From contig NZ_RCOM01000006.1 of the NCBI RefSeq assembly GCF_003667225.1, positions 1 to 58,442 on the forward strand: 58,442 nucleotides of DNA, written 5' to 3'. The notes beneath the pieces are model-generated. The model was given only the letters and a program-made list of their open reading frames with translations. It had not been told where the DNA came from and did not search any database. Each line of letters opens with the position of its first letter. The stretch's first letter is position 1. A program made the translations under genes and the position numbers. The stretch comes from Kocuria rhizophila. Lineage in GTDB: Bacteria > Actinomycetota > Actinomycetes > Actinomycetales > Micrococcaceae. This document shows positions 1 to 9,100 of this stretch, piece by piece.

Positions 1-47
1 CCCCACTCCCTCCGTCGTCGGCAGCGTCAGATGTGTATAAGGGACAG
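1..47 (+). other. Nextera sequencing adapter (assembly artefact)
   Basis: Bases 15-28 equal the 14-base Nextera read-1 tail and bases 29-47 equal the 19-base Tn5 mosaic end except for A to G at position 42. Bases 1-14 would correspond to the end of a P5 tail (partial match) and an 8-base index, which is tentative. This is library-construction sequence left at a contig end. Nothing before base 48 should be read as genome. Confidence 0.95.
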
Positions 48-1620
48 GCATGAAGGCGGGGGCCACGAAGCGCGCGAGCAGCTCGATGACCACGCCCCAC
101 AGGAGGAAGACCAGGCAGGTCCAGCCGGCCGGGCGCACGCTGAAGCCCGCGGAAGCCGTGTCGGAGCCCTCACCGATGAAGGACCCGGACACCCGGAGCA
201 GCCACATGAGCAGAAGGCCCAGCAGGAAGTAGGCCAGGGGCAGCACGGCCCAGGAGAAAGGGTTGCGGGCCACGCGCTGGTCCACGGGGCGCACATGGGC
301 CCAGGTGAGAGCCGCGCAGACGACGGACAGCACGGCCAGGGCGATGATCAGCACCACGGCCCACACGGGCACCACGGCGTCGGTCCAGAGGTAGGCCGTG
401 CCGGAACCCCCCGTGAAGTCTGCGAAGGAGGCCGCCTGTCCGCCCGCGAAGAGCGCGGAGAGCAGGCCCATGACGAACAACCAGCCCACGGCGAGCGGCA
501 GCCACAGCAGGGCGGAGAAGCCGAGAACGGCGCCGCCCTTGACGAATGCGTAGATCAGCAGGCCCAGGCCAGCCAGGCTGCCGAACACCGCGAACTGCAC
601 CGCCATGGGACGAAGTACCTGCAGCAGGCCGGGAGCGGTGCGCTCGGCGCCGATCACCACGCGGCCGGGGGAGGTCTGGGTGGAGCGGGCGTTGAGCGCG
701 GACGCAATCGTCAGCAGCCCCACCACGAACAGCACGGGGAACAGCAGGCCGCCCACGGCCGTGATGCGCACACGCACATCCGTGTAGTAGATGGAGGTGT
801 TGGTCTGCAGCGAGGTGAGCGCGGTGACGATCAGGGCCACGAGGCCCCAGCTGATGCCGCCCAGTGCGGCCATGAGCCATTGCACCACACGGTTCTCCAC
901 GCGCAGGGACGCGGAAAGCTTGCGGGCCAGGAACCATGCGGCGGCAACGCCGCACGCCAGCGCGAAGTACTGCGGGACAGCGATGCCCCCGGACAGGCGA
1001 TCGTCCTCCGAGGACATGATCAGCCGCAGGGGGGTCAGGGCAGCCATGGCCGCGAGCTGGAAGGGGGCAAAGAAGATCCATTTCCAGCTGGACGCTCCGG
1101 GGTCCACACCACTGAGGTCGTCCACCTGGTCGTTGAGCTGGTCCGCGAAACTGCCGTTGGAGTCTCCGGAGATGGCCGCACCCAGCATGCTCAGCACCAG
1201 GGCGATGGCAGCTCCGACGACCGTGCCCACGTAGCCGCCGAGACCCGCCACCAGGGGAACCCACCAGTGTCGGGAGGTCATGCTCGCCAGTGCGGCGGGG
1301 GGTGTGTAGGCGGGGGCGCCGGGCTGACCGGCGGTTGCGGTGGTGGCGGTGCCGGCGGCGGGTGCCCCGGCGCTCGCGGCGGGAGCGTGCGACGGCGCTC
1401 CCGCGGTGCCGTTCGCGGCGGCACCGTTGGTCTGGTGGGCCTCGCCCGTGCGGTCGGCGCCCTGGACGGGCGGCATCGCCCGCGTCTGCTCCGTGTCGCT
1501 CGCGGCGGAGGTGGTCTCGTCCCGGTGGTGTCCCGTGCCTTCAGCGGCGGGAACACCCCCGGTGGTATTGGGGTCCGGTTCCCGGGCCTCGCCCGCCGGA
1601 TCGTGCGCCGATGAAGGCAT
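48..1620 (-). CDS. Multi-pass membrane protein with disordered N-terminus (3' end missing)
   Basis: Reading from the ATG at 1620, the frame stays open for 524 codons and then runs into adapter sequence, so the C-terminus is lost. The first ~110 residues are low-complexity, rich in Ala, Gly, Thr, Pro and charged residues (starts MPSSAHDPAGEARE). They are followed by about eight or more hydrophobic segments, beginning near HWWVPLVAGLGGYVGTVV and including FALACGVAAAWFL, LVALIVTAL, LLFPVLFVVGLLTIASAL and AVVLIIALAVLSVVCAALTW. A Shine-Dalgarno-like AGGGAG lies about 7 bases upstream; an in-frame ATG two codons earlier (1626) is too close to it. I do not recognise the family. A cytoplasmic disordered tail on a polytopic membrane protein is all that can be seen. 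Confidence 0.75.
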
Positions 1621-1779
1621 GGTCATCTCTCCCTGGTGTCTGCAGCCGGTGCCCAGCACGTGATCCTGGGCAATTCCTGGATAACAGACTCCGGGGGCCG
1701 CCGGGGGCACGACCTACCGACAGGGGGACATGTTTATGAATAAGTCACGAAAAATTGGTCGTCCAGTGCTCGCATGCGC

Positions 1780-1799
1780 GCCACCCCCGGAAGGGTGGC
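1780..1799 (-). terminator. Hairpin after the G6PD-like gene
   Basis: GCCACCC and GGGTGGC form a perfect 7-bp stem with a 6-base loop, starting 14 bases past the stop codon of the minus-strand gene at 1814. There is no clear U-tract, which is common for actinobacterial hairpin terminators. Confidence 0.45.
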
Positions 1800-1813
1800 G
1801 GCGGAGCGTGGGC

Positions 1814-3232
1814 TCAGGCGGTCTGCGGACCGGCGGATCCCGCCGGGTACTCCTGCAGGGGCGCGCACGTGTCGTAGGCGTGCTGGATGAGGTCGATGAT
1901 CCGCCAGCCCTCCTCTGTGGCGTCCGCGCGCACGGTGAAGGTGGGGTCCCCGTCCAGGATCCAGCGCATCACGGAGCCGTACGCGGTGAGCCCGGGCTCC
2001 GGCACGCCGCTGGACAGCGTGAGGCGGTTCATCCCGCGGGAGTCGAAGGGGCTGCCCACGTTCGCCTCCAGCTGCACGTGCTCCTCCTCAAAACCCACGG
2101 TCAGGGCATTGGGGGCGATGGGGTGCGGCCAGCCCCGGTACTCGTGCGGCGGGCGGCGGAAGGTCACGCGGATGTGCTGGGCGGGGTTGCCGAGGGCCTT
2201 GCCGGAGCGCAGCGTCACGGGCACCCCGTTCCAGCGCCAGGTGTCCACCTCCAGGGTCACCTGCACGAAGGTCTCGGTCTCCCGCTCCGGGTCCACGTCC
2301 TTCTCCCGCGCGTAGTCCGGCACCTCGTGGCCGCCCACCGTTCCGGCGGTGTACCGGCCGCGCACCACCGGGGTGATCCCCGGGTGCTCGGCGGCGTGCA
2401 TCGCGGACTCCTCGTCCCACAGCCGGGTGGCCCGCAGGATGTGCGCGGTGTTGGCGGGCACCTCCACGGGGTCGAAGCGGGAGGGCGGGTCCATCATGGT
2501 CAGCGCCATGACCTGCAGCAGGTGGGACTGCAGCATGTCCCGTGCGGCACCGGTGGAGTCGTAGAACTCGCCGCGGCCCTCCAGCGCCAGGGTCTCGTCG
2601 AAGACGATCTCGATGGACTCGATGTGCCGCCGGTCCCAGATGGGCTCGAACAGCCGGTTGGCGAAGCGCAGCCCCACGATGTCCAGGACGCCGGGCATGC
2701 CCAGGAAGTGGTCCACGCGGAACGTGTGCTCCTCGTCCACCAGCTGCGCCACCTGGGCGTTCAGCGCCCGCGCGGAGTCCAGGTCCGTGCCCACGGGCTT
2801 CTCCAGAGCCAGGTACAGGTCCTCGGGTAGCGAGTCCAGCTCGGCCAGGGCCGCGCACGCCTCCTTGGTGATGGCCGGGGCCAGCGCGAAGTACAGGCAC
2901 ACGGGGCCGACGACGCCGCCCAGCAGCGTCTCGAGGTCCGCCGCCTCGGTCACGTCGCACGAGACCCACCGCGTGTTCTCCCGGGCGTGGTCCACGGCGG
3001 GGCCGGTGGCGTCCACGGACGAGAATGCCTTGGCGACCGTCTCCTCCCAGGTCTCCGCGCGCACGTCGTCGTCCGGGCCGAGCGGACCCGGGAAGTCGTC
3101 CCTGGCGGAGCCGATGACCGTGATCTCCCGCTCGGGCTGCATGGCCAGCAACGAGCCCAGCCCCGGGAGCAGGAGGCGCGCGGTGAGGTCGCCGGAGGCG
3201 CCGAGAATCACAAGGGTCTTGATGTTGTCCAT
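1814..3232 (-). CDS. Glucose-6-phosphate dehydrogenase family protein, divergent
   Basis: 472 residues, close to the usual G6PD length. The N-terminal Rossmann motif GASGDLT (11-17) binds NADP. The middle has EKPVGTD (144-150), RVDHFLG (172-178) and a conserved His at 237 in RDMLQSHLLQ, the expected position of the catalytic base. In typical G6PDs the DHYLG motif is followed by a Lys that contacts the substrate; here residue 179 is Met (LGMPGVLD). Family membership is clear, but ordinary G6P oxidation is not assured. It stands alone, convergent with nothing, and lies upstream of a GH15 enzyme, a pairing that fits trehalose/glucose catabolism. A second, canonical zwf would be expected elsewhere in the genome. 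Confidence 0.85.
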   Translation of the reverse strand: MDNIKTLVILGASGDLTARLLLPGLGSLLAMQPEREITVIGSARDDFPGPLGPDDDVRAETWEETVAKAFSSVDATGPAVDHARENTRWVSCDVTEAADLETLLGGVVGPVCLYFALAPAITKEACAALAELDSLPEDLYLALEKPVGTDLDSARALNAQVAQLVDEEHTFRVDHFLGMPGVLDIVGLRFANRLFEPIWDRRHIESIEIVFDETLALEGRGEFYDSTGAARDMLQSHLLQVMALTMMDPPSRFDPVEVPANTAHILRATRLWDEESAMHAAEHPGITPVVRGRYTAGTVGGHEVPDYAREKDVDPERETETFVQVTLEVDTWRWNGVPVTLRSGKALGNPAQHIRVTFRRPPHEYRGWPHPIAPNALTVGFEEEHVQLEANVGSPFDSRGMNRLTLSSGVPEPGLTAYGSVMRWILDGDPTFTVRADATEEGWRIIDLIQHAYDTCAPLQEYPAGSAGPQTA

Positions 3233-3396
3233 GGGATCAGGGTAGGGGGTGAGGGGGGTCGCGCTCCTTGAGCCCAGATTTTCCGGTTCAGCTGGATCCG
3301 AAAGTTCAAATCATGGCGGCGCTAATTTACCATTGGAAACCTCTAGCTGGTTCAACGTGCCCCGTTAGCTCGGGGCCTTTGACAGATCGGACTCCC

Positions 3397-3777
3397 ATGG
3401 AAATCACGGGCGAGTACTTCCTGTTTGGAACGGAAAGTGCGGCAACGCGGGAGACCCGCGAAGCCGTCGAAGACCTTGGCTTCGAGAGAATTACTTCCGG
3501 TGTCGGCTACGCGGTCGGTCCTGGCGAGATCGCCGATGCCGTCACAGTCGCCTACTTCACGATCCAGAGCGTGAGCGCGGGTGATGTTTTCGGCGCTGCC
3601 TTGCAGGTTTTAGACCTGCTCCGGCAGTGGGCACGTGGGGAGGGGAGGCCGCAGGACGTTCGGCGGTGTGATGTCACGTTCAAAAACGGCCAGACCGGTG
3701 ATGAGGTTTTCATCGACGGGTTCGAGTACAAGACTACTGATGAGCTCGTCGACCTTCTCAAGGCGCTGCGCAGCTAG
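3397..3777 (+). CDS. Small protein of unknown function, lower-GC island
   Basis: The frame is open from 3268, but the stretch before 3397 reads poorly, so the ATG at 3397 (126 residues, MEITGEYFLFG) is the better start; GGA lies about 8 bases upstream. The C-terminal half has a helix (GAALQVLDLLRQWARGEG), a strand (CDVTFKNG), a second strand (DEVFIDGFEYK) and a final helix (TDELVDLLKALRS). This helix-strand-strand-helix pattern with a WAR/WLR element resembles the small 'effector-associated constant component' proteins of actinobacterial NTP-dependent conflict systems, but that is only a pattern impression. Base composition of gene and leader is visibly less GC-rich than the flanks, suggesting transfer. 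Confidence 0.6.
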   Translation: MEITGEYFLFGTESAATRETREAVEDLGFERITSGVGYAVGPGEIADAVTVAYFTIQSVSAGDVFGAALQVLDLLRQWARGEGRPQDVRRCDVTFKNGQTGDEVFIDGFEYKTTDELVDLLKALRS

Positions 3778-3825
3778 CTCCATGAGCGCGTGACGGTGCA
3801 CCCGCCCCCAGGCACCGGTGCTTCA

Positions 3826-5988
3826 ATGACCCCCATGAGCACCCCCTTGGAGGACTACGCCCTGCTGGCCGATCTGCACACCGGCCCCCTGGTCTCGCGG
3901 GAGGGCAGCATCGACTGGCTGTGCTTCCCGCGCTTCGACTCTCCCGCTGTGTTCTGCGCGCTGCTGGGGGACGAGGACAACGGGCGCTGGAAGCTCAGTG
4001 CGGTGGATGGGGAGGTGGTCTCCCGCCGGTACGTCCCGGAGACGTTCATCCTGGAGACCGAGTGGCGGACCCCCACGGGCCGGGTGCTCGTCACGGACTT
4101 CCTGCCGCCCAGTGACGACCACGCAGACCTCGTGCGCCGTGTGAAATGCCTGGAGGGCACCGTGGAGGTGGAGCACGACCTGCGGATCCGCTTCGACTAC
4201 GGGCGCATCACCCCGTGGGTGCGCCGCGTGGACCTGGGCAGCCACTCCAACGGGGACGACTGCGCGCACATGCAGGACTCGCCCTCCGAGCCGCACCCGG
4301 TGGGCACCACCCACGCCCCGCACGCGGCGGACGGGACGCGGGGAGCGGCGTCGTCCGCGCAGGACCCGGAGACCGGTACCCGAGAGACCGGAGCCGCAGC
4401 GGGGAACATGCCCGCCGAGGGCGCGGCGGGGGAGTCCCGCGCCACGCACTGGTACCGCCACTTCCGGGAGCGTGTGCGTCGCGCCGCGCACGAGGCGCGG
4501 TCCGGGGAGACGGACGGGAAGGGGCTGCTCGCCGTCGCCGGCCCGGACGCGCTGCTGCTCACGGGCCCGCAGCTGGAGCCCTACCAGCTTGGCCGGGACG
4601 GCAAGGACGTGGCGGTGGAGCACGACGCCGCCCACGGCCCGGGCGCGGACATCCGCGTGCTGGAGGGCCTGCGCCGGGGCCACCGCGGCACGTTCCGCAT
4701 GCAGGCCGGTGAGCAGCTGGACTGGGTGCTCACGTGGAGCGAGTCCTACCGCGAGCTGCTGGTGCCCGCTGACCCCGAGCGGGCGCAGCGGGCCACGCAC
4801 ACGTTCTGGACGGACTGGGCCTCCGCGGTGGACTGCGACGGCGAGTACCACGAGATCATCAAGCGCTCCCTGCTGGTGCTGCGCGCCCTGACCCACTCCG
4901 AGACCGGGGGAATCGTGGCGGCGCCCACGGCCGGTCTGCCGGAGGACTTCGGGGGCGAGCGCAACTGGGACTACCGCTACACGTGGCTGCGGGACGCCGC
5001 GCTGACCATCGGTGCGCTCGTGAAGCGCGGCCACGAGTACGGCGCACTGCTGTGGCGGGACTGGCTGCTGCGCGCGGTCGCCGGGAACCCGGACCAGCTG
5101 AAGATCCTCTACGGCGTGGACGGGCGCCGCAACATCACCGAGTCCCAGCTGGAGCACCTCAGCGGCTACGAGGGCTCGCGTCCGGTGCGGATCGGCAACG
5201 GCGCGGAGGACCAGTACCAGGCGGACGTGGCCGGTGAGGTCATGATGGCCCTGGCCACTCTGCGGGACGCGGGTCAGAAGGAGAACGACTACTCGTGGGG
5301 CCTGCAGTGCAACCTCATGTCCTTCTGCGAGCTCCACATGGACACCCCGGACAACGGGATCTGGGAGATGCGCGGGGAGCCGCAGTTCTTCACCCACGGG
5401 CGCGTGATGATGTGGACCGCGTTCAACGAGGGCCTGCGGGCGGTGCGTGAGCACGGCCTCGCGGGGGACGTGGAGCGCTGGACCCGGCTGCGGGACAGGC
5501 TGCACACCGAGATCTGGGAGAAGGGCTACAACCAGGAGCTGGGCATCTTCACCCAGACCTACGGCGGCACCGAGGTGGACGCCTCCCTGCTGCAGCTGCC
5601 CCAGACGGGCTTCATCGCCCCGGACCACCCGGCGATGCTGCGCACCGTGGAGCGGATCGAGCGCGATCTGCAGGTGGAGCACGGGCAGCTGCGCCGGTAC
5701 CGCACCTCCCCGGGCGGGCAGTCTGCGGACGGGCTCTCCGGCGAGGAGGCACCGTTCGTGATCTGCACCTTCTGGCTCGTGGAGCAGTACGCCCGCTCCG
5801 GACGGGTCCAGGACGCCGCGCAGCTCATGCGCACCACGGTGGGCTTCGCCTCGGACCTCGGTCTGCTCTCGGAGGAGTACGACGTCGCACGGGGGCGTCT
5901 CGCGGGCAACTTCCCCCAGGCTTTCAGCCACCTGGGACTCATCCGCGCCGCGGACGCGCTGGAGGAGGCGCACCGCGCGGCGGGGTGA
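3826..5988 (+). CDS. Glycoside hydrolase family 15 (trehalase/glucoamylase-like)
   Basis: 720 residues from ATG 3826; the typical family N-terminus (LEDYALLADLHTGPLVSREG) begins right there, so the upstream GTG at 3790 is unlikely. An ATG at 3835 is also possible. The N-terminal beta-sandwich domain is followed by the (alpha/alpha)6 barrel: GGIVAAPTAGLPEDFGG, WDYRYTWLRDAAL, catalytic Glu about 514 in GIWEMRG and the second Glu about 683/684 in LLSEEYD. Actinobacterial relatives such as the mycobacterial GH15 trehalase hydrolyse alpha,alpha-trehalose, but substrate cannot be fixed from sequence. Odd: residues ~148-230 are a low-complexity insert (Ala/Gly/Thr/Glu-rich) within the N-terminal domain, and it carries a copy of the dispersed GCGGCGTCGT repeat at 4345; a second core is at 4622. 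Confidence 0.88.
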   Translation: MTPMSTPLEDYALLADLHTGPLVSREGSIDWLCFPRFDSPAVFCALLGDEDNGRWKLSAVDGEVVSRRYVPETFILETEWRTPTGRVLVTDFLPPSDDHADLVRRVKCLEGTVEVEHDLRIRFDYGRITPWVRRVDLGSHSNGDDCAHMQDSPSEPHPVGTTHAPHAADGTRGAASSAQDPETGTRETGAAAGNMPAEGAAGESRATHWYRHFRERVRRAAHEARSGETDGKGLLAVAGPDALLLTGPQLEPYQLGRDGKDVAVEHDAAHGPGADIRVLEGLRRGHRGTFRMQAGEQLDWVLTWSESYRELLVPADPERAQRATHTFWTDWASAVDCDGEYHEIIKRSLLVLRALTHSETGGIVAAPTAGLPEDFGGERNWDYRYTWLRDAALTIGALVKRGHEYGALLWRDWLLRAVAGNPDQLKILYGVDGRRNITESQLEHLSGYEGSRPVRIGNGAEDQYQADVAGEVMMALATLRDAGQKENDYSWGLQCNLMSFCELHMDTPDNGIWEMRGEPQFFTHGRVMMWTAFNEGLRAVREHGLAGDVERWTRLRDRLHTEIWEKGYNQELGIFTQTYGGTEVDASLLQLPQTGFIAPDHPAMLRTVERIERDLQVEHGQLRRYRTSPGGQSADGLSGEEAPFVICTFWLVEQYARSGRVQDAAQLMRTTVGFASDLGLLSEEYDVARGRLAGNFPQAFSHLGLIRAADALEEAHRAAG

Positions 5989-6051
5989 GGTTGCTGTGGC
6001 GAGCCTTGCTGAGCCCGGGCGTGAACTTCGGGGCACGTGTCCCCCTAAGAG

Positions 6052-6079
6052 TGGACAGTGTCATGTAAGTGCTTATACA
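6052..6079 (+). promoter_or_regulatory. Sigma-70-type promoter of the surface-protein gene
   Basis: TGGACA (6052-6057) and TATACA (6074-6079) are separated by 16 bases in an AT-richer spacer, giving a leader of roughly 85 bases before the ATG at 6172. Confidence 0.5.
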
Positions 6080-6171
6080 CCTCCCGTCAGAATGACGAAT
6101 GCCTAGCAGGTTACTCTGCACATGTCTACGTCGGCACCACACCCCTGCAGGGGCGATCGGGCGGATCCATC

Positions 6172-9100
6172 ATGGGTAGAACCCTCAGCACCACCTCCCA
6201 CCTCTTCCTTGTGCTGCTGCTGGCCATAGCATCTGTTCTCGGGATCGCTCCGGCCGCACAGGCCGCGGAGCAGGCCGATCTGCAGGTCAACCTGACCGGA
6301 CCGGCACAGTCCTCCCCGAATGTGGATTTCACCTACACCATCGCGGTCTCCAACCTGGGGCCCTCGGCTGCTGATGGGTCCCGGGTGGACTTCACCGCCC
6401 CCGCTGGTGCAACCGGTGTGACGGTCACCTGCGGGTCCCCCACGGCGGGAGCAGTGTGTGGAACCTTCACCGTGGCCAATGGCAGGGCATTAGGAACCCT
6501 GACGAAGTTCCCCGGCAACGGTGGCGCCGTGATCACGGTCAGGGGAACGTTCGGGGCAGGGTCCTCCGCCACGGCCACTGCCACGATCACCGCTCCCACC
6601 GGTGTGACGGAGTTGGATCCCTCCTCCAACACCTCCACGCAGAACACCGCGCTGGCCCAGGCGCAGGTCAACACCACCACCACGGTCTCTCCCACCACCG
6701 TGGCCAGCGGGGGAACGGTCACGGTGACCACCACGTTCGAGAACGTGGGGCCCGTGGCTGTCGAGAACTTCGATCTCCGCGGCCTGTTCGAAGGCACATC
6801 GGGGCCGGCCGACGGCGCGAGCTACTCCTTCGAGGGAACCACCGAATGTGCGACATCCTCCGAGATTCCCTGCCCTGCTGACAGCCTGGGAAAGGTTTCG
6901 ATAACGGGGGACAACCGTGCCCGCATGCCCTTCGACGGTGCAAAAGTAGACCTGGCTCCCGGGCAGAAGATCGTCTTCTCCACCACACTCACCGTCGAGC
7001 GGTCGTGCGATCTGAACCGATCATCCAGGGCGGGCACTGTGACCTCGCAGTTCTACCCCCGTCAGCAGGCCACCTCAACCGGTGCGCCGTACGAGGTGCA
7101 GGGGAACAGCTACTCGAGTGCCGAGTTCTTCGTGACCGGGGGTGGCTCGCTCTGCCCCCGTCCGCTGATCCTCTCCAAGACGGTGGACCAGCCGAGCGCC
7201 CCTTCCGGTGAGGAACGGACCTTCACCATCGCAGTTGAGAATCCCAATGACACCCCCGCGTCCGTGGGCTCACTCGTCGACACCCTCATCCACTCGGGTT
7301 ACGTTAGGTTCACCGCCACCGGTGGCGTCTCCTGCGCTGCGGAATCGTCGGCACCGTGCCCGCCTGGCGTCACCGGAACGGCCGTCACGGCGGATGGTTT
7401 TGCCGTTGAAGACGTGCAGCTGCCGGCTGGGTCACGGCTGGTGCTCTCGATCCCGATGCGACTGGGCGCCACCTGCAGAGCTGGCGGTACGGGCGTCAAC
7501 TCGGTCAATGCAAACAACATCCGAGTGGGTGAGCAACCCCTGACCGGAGAGAGCACCCTGGTTGACTACGTCATTGCCGACCTCCCGGACTGCGGTGAGG
7601 GAGTTCTGGATATCACTGCGGATAGAACGTCCCCGGAGGTGGTCTATTCAGGGCAGGACACCGTGGACAGGGTGGTCATCACGAACAACTCGAATACAGC
7701 TGTGACAGAGGCTGTCCTGGGCGTGTCGCCGGGTTCCAGGCCCCAGGGCTTCTCCTACTTTCTCCCCAGGGACGTGACGTGCGTTCCTGGGGAGAGCTCG
7801 GGGGACTGCTCGACGTTCCAAAGTGCTCTGGGCGGGGGTTACACCTTTGCTCTGGGACCAGGGGAAAGTCTCGTCCTCATCGCCTCCGCCCCGGTCCAGC
7901 TGGACGGTGTGTGCCCGTCAGGTGAGCCCGGCAGCTACACCACCAGCTACACGCTCAGAGCGGGGTCGGGATACTGGGCGGACGACACAGAGCAGCGTGT
8001 TGGCTGCAACGATGTTGCGGCGGAAACCGCGGTACCCACACTGACTCCGCAGGCAGGCAGTGCATTCCCCGTCACAGCTACGGTGTCGAATGAGGGCGGT
8101 GTGGCCCGGGATACGAAGTTCTCCATGGTGCTTCCTGCTAATGGGTACGTCTTCGATCCTGCCGCGGGGGACACCATCACCTGTGAGGTGGTCACCAAGA
8201 CCTCGACCCAGAACGTGACCTGCCCGGAGTTCTTTTTCGACCCCGCCACCCGTGCGGTCACCGGTGTGATCCCGGTTCTCGGGACCGGGGACAGTGTGCG
8301 GATCCGGGTCAATGGTTCGGCCGGTGTGGTGGAGGGCAGGTCGTATCCGATCACCACCACGGTTGCGGCGTCCGGGGACACCGTTCCGGGGTCCAACACC
8401 TCGGTGGTGAACTTCGGGGTGGCCAACACCCTGGTGCCCACTTTCGGTGAGGTCACGGTGAACCTCCCGGCGGGTGCGTCTTTGGACCAGGATCTGGTGT
8501 TCCCCGCTCAGATGGTGTGCAAGTCCTCCGGAACCACTGATGCCGAGGTGCGGGTGGCTGCGGGCAGCACCACCGGGCGGGTGTCCTTGGATGAGACCGT
8601 GTGGCGCAACGATGATTGCGTGGTGACGTTCCAGCGCCCCGAGGCGCCGGCGGGGTTCGAGTGGGACGGGGACTTCTCGGAGAACCCGGTGAATCTGTCG
8701 GCGGTGCAGGCCGGTGCCACGGCCCGCACCGCGGTGTCGTTGCGGGCAGTGGTGCCGGTGCCGTCCCCGTCGGTGACGGAGGAACCGTCCCCGGAGCCGA
8801 CGACGCCTGGGCCGTCTCCCACGGAGGAACCGTCCCCGGAGCCGACGACGCCTGGGCCGTCTCCCACGGAGGAACCGTCCCCGGAGCCGACGACGCCTGG
8901 GCCCTCTCCCACGGAGGAACCGTCCCCAAAGCCGACGAGCCCGGTGCCGTCTCCTACAGAGGAACCGTCCCCGGAGCCCACGTCTCCGGTGCCGTCTCCG
9001 TCGGTGACGGAGGAGCCGTCCCCGGAGCCGACGACGCCTGGGCCCTCTCCCACGGAGGAACCGTCGCCGGAGCCCACGTCTCCGGAACCGACTGTGGAGC

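Noticed and set aside
31-1614. 527-codon plus-strand frame at the left end
   Set aside because: Starts in the adapter and is Gly/His/Gln-rich nonsense; the minus strand encodes a proper membrane protein.
3268-3396. Upstream 43-codon extension of the small unknown ORF
   Set aside because: Composition and residues look non-coding; the ATG at 3397 opens the structured part.
3823-6036. 737-codon open frame on the minus strand opposite the GH15 gene
   Set aside because: Antisense shadow from high GC; the product is His/Leu/Arg-rich without domains, while the plus strand has clear GH15 motifs.
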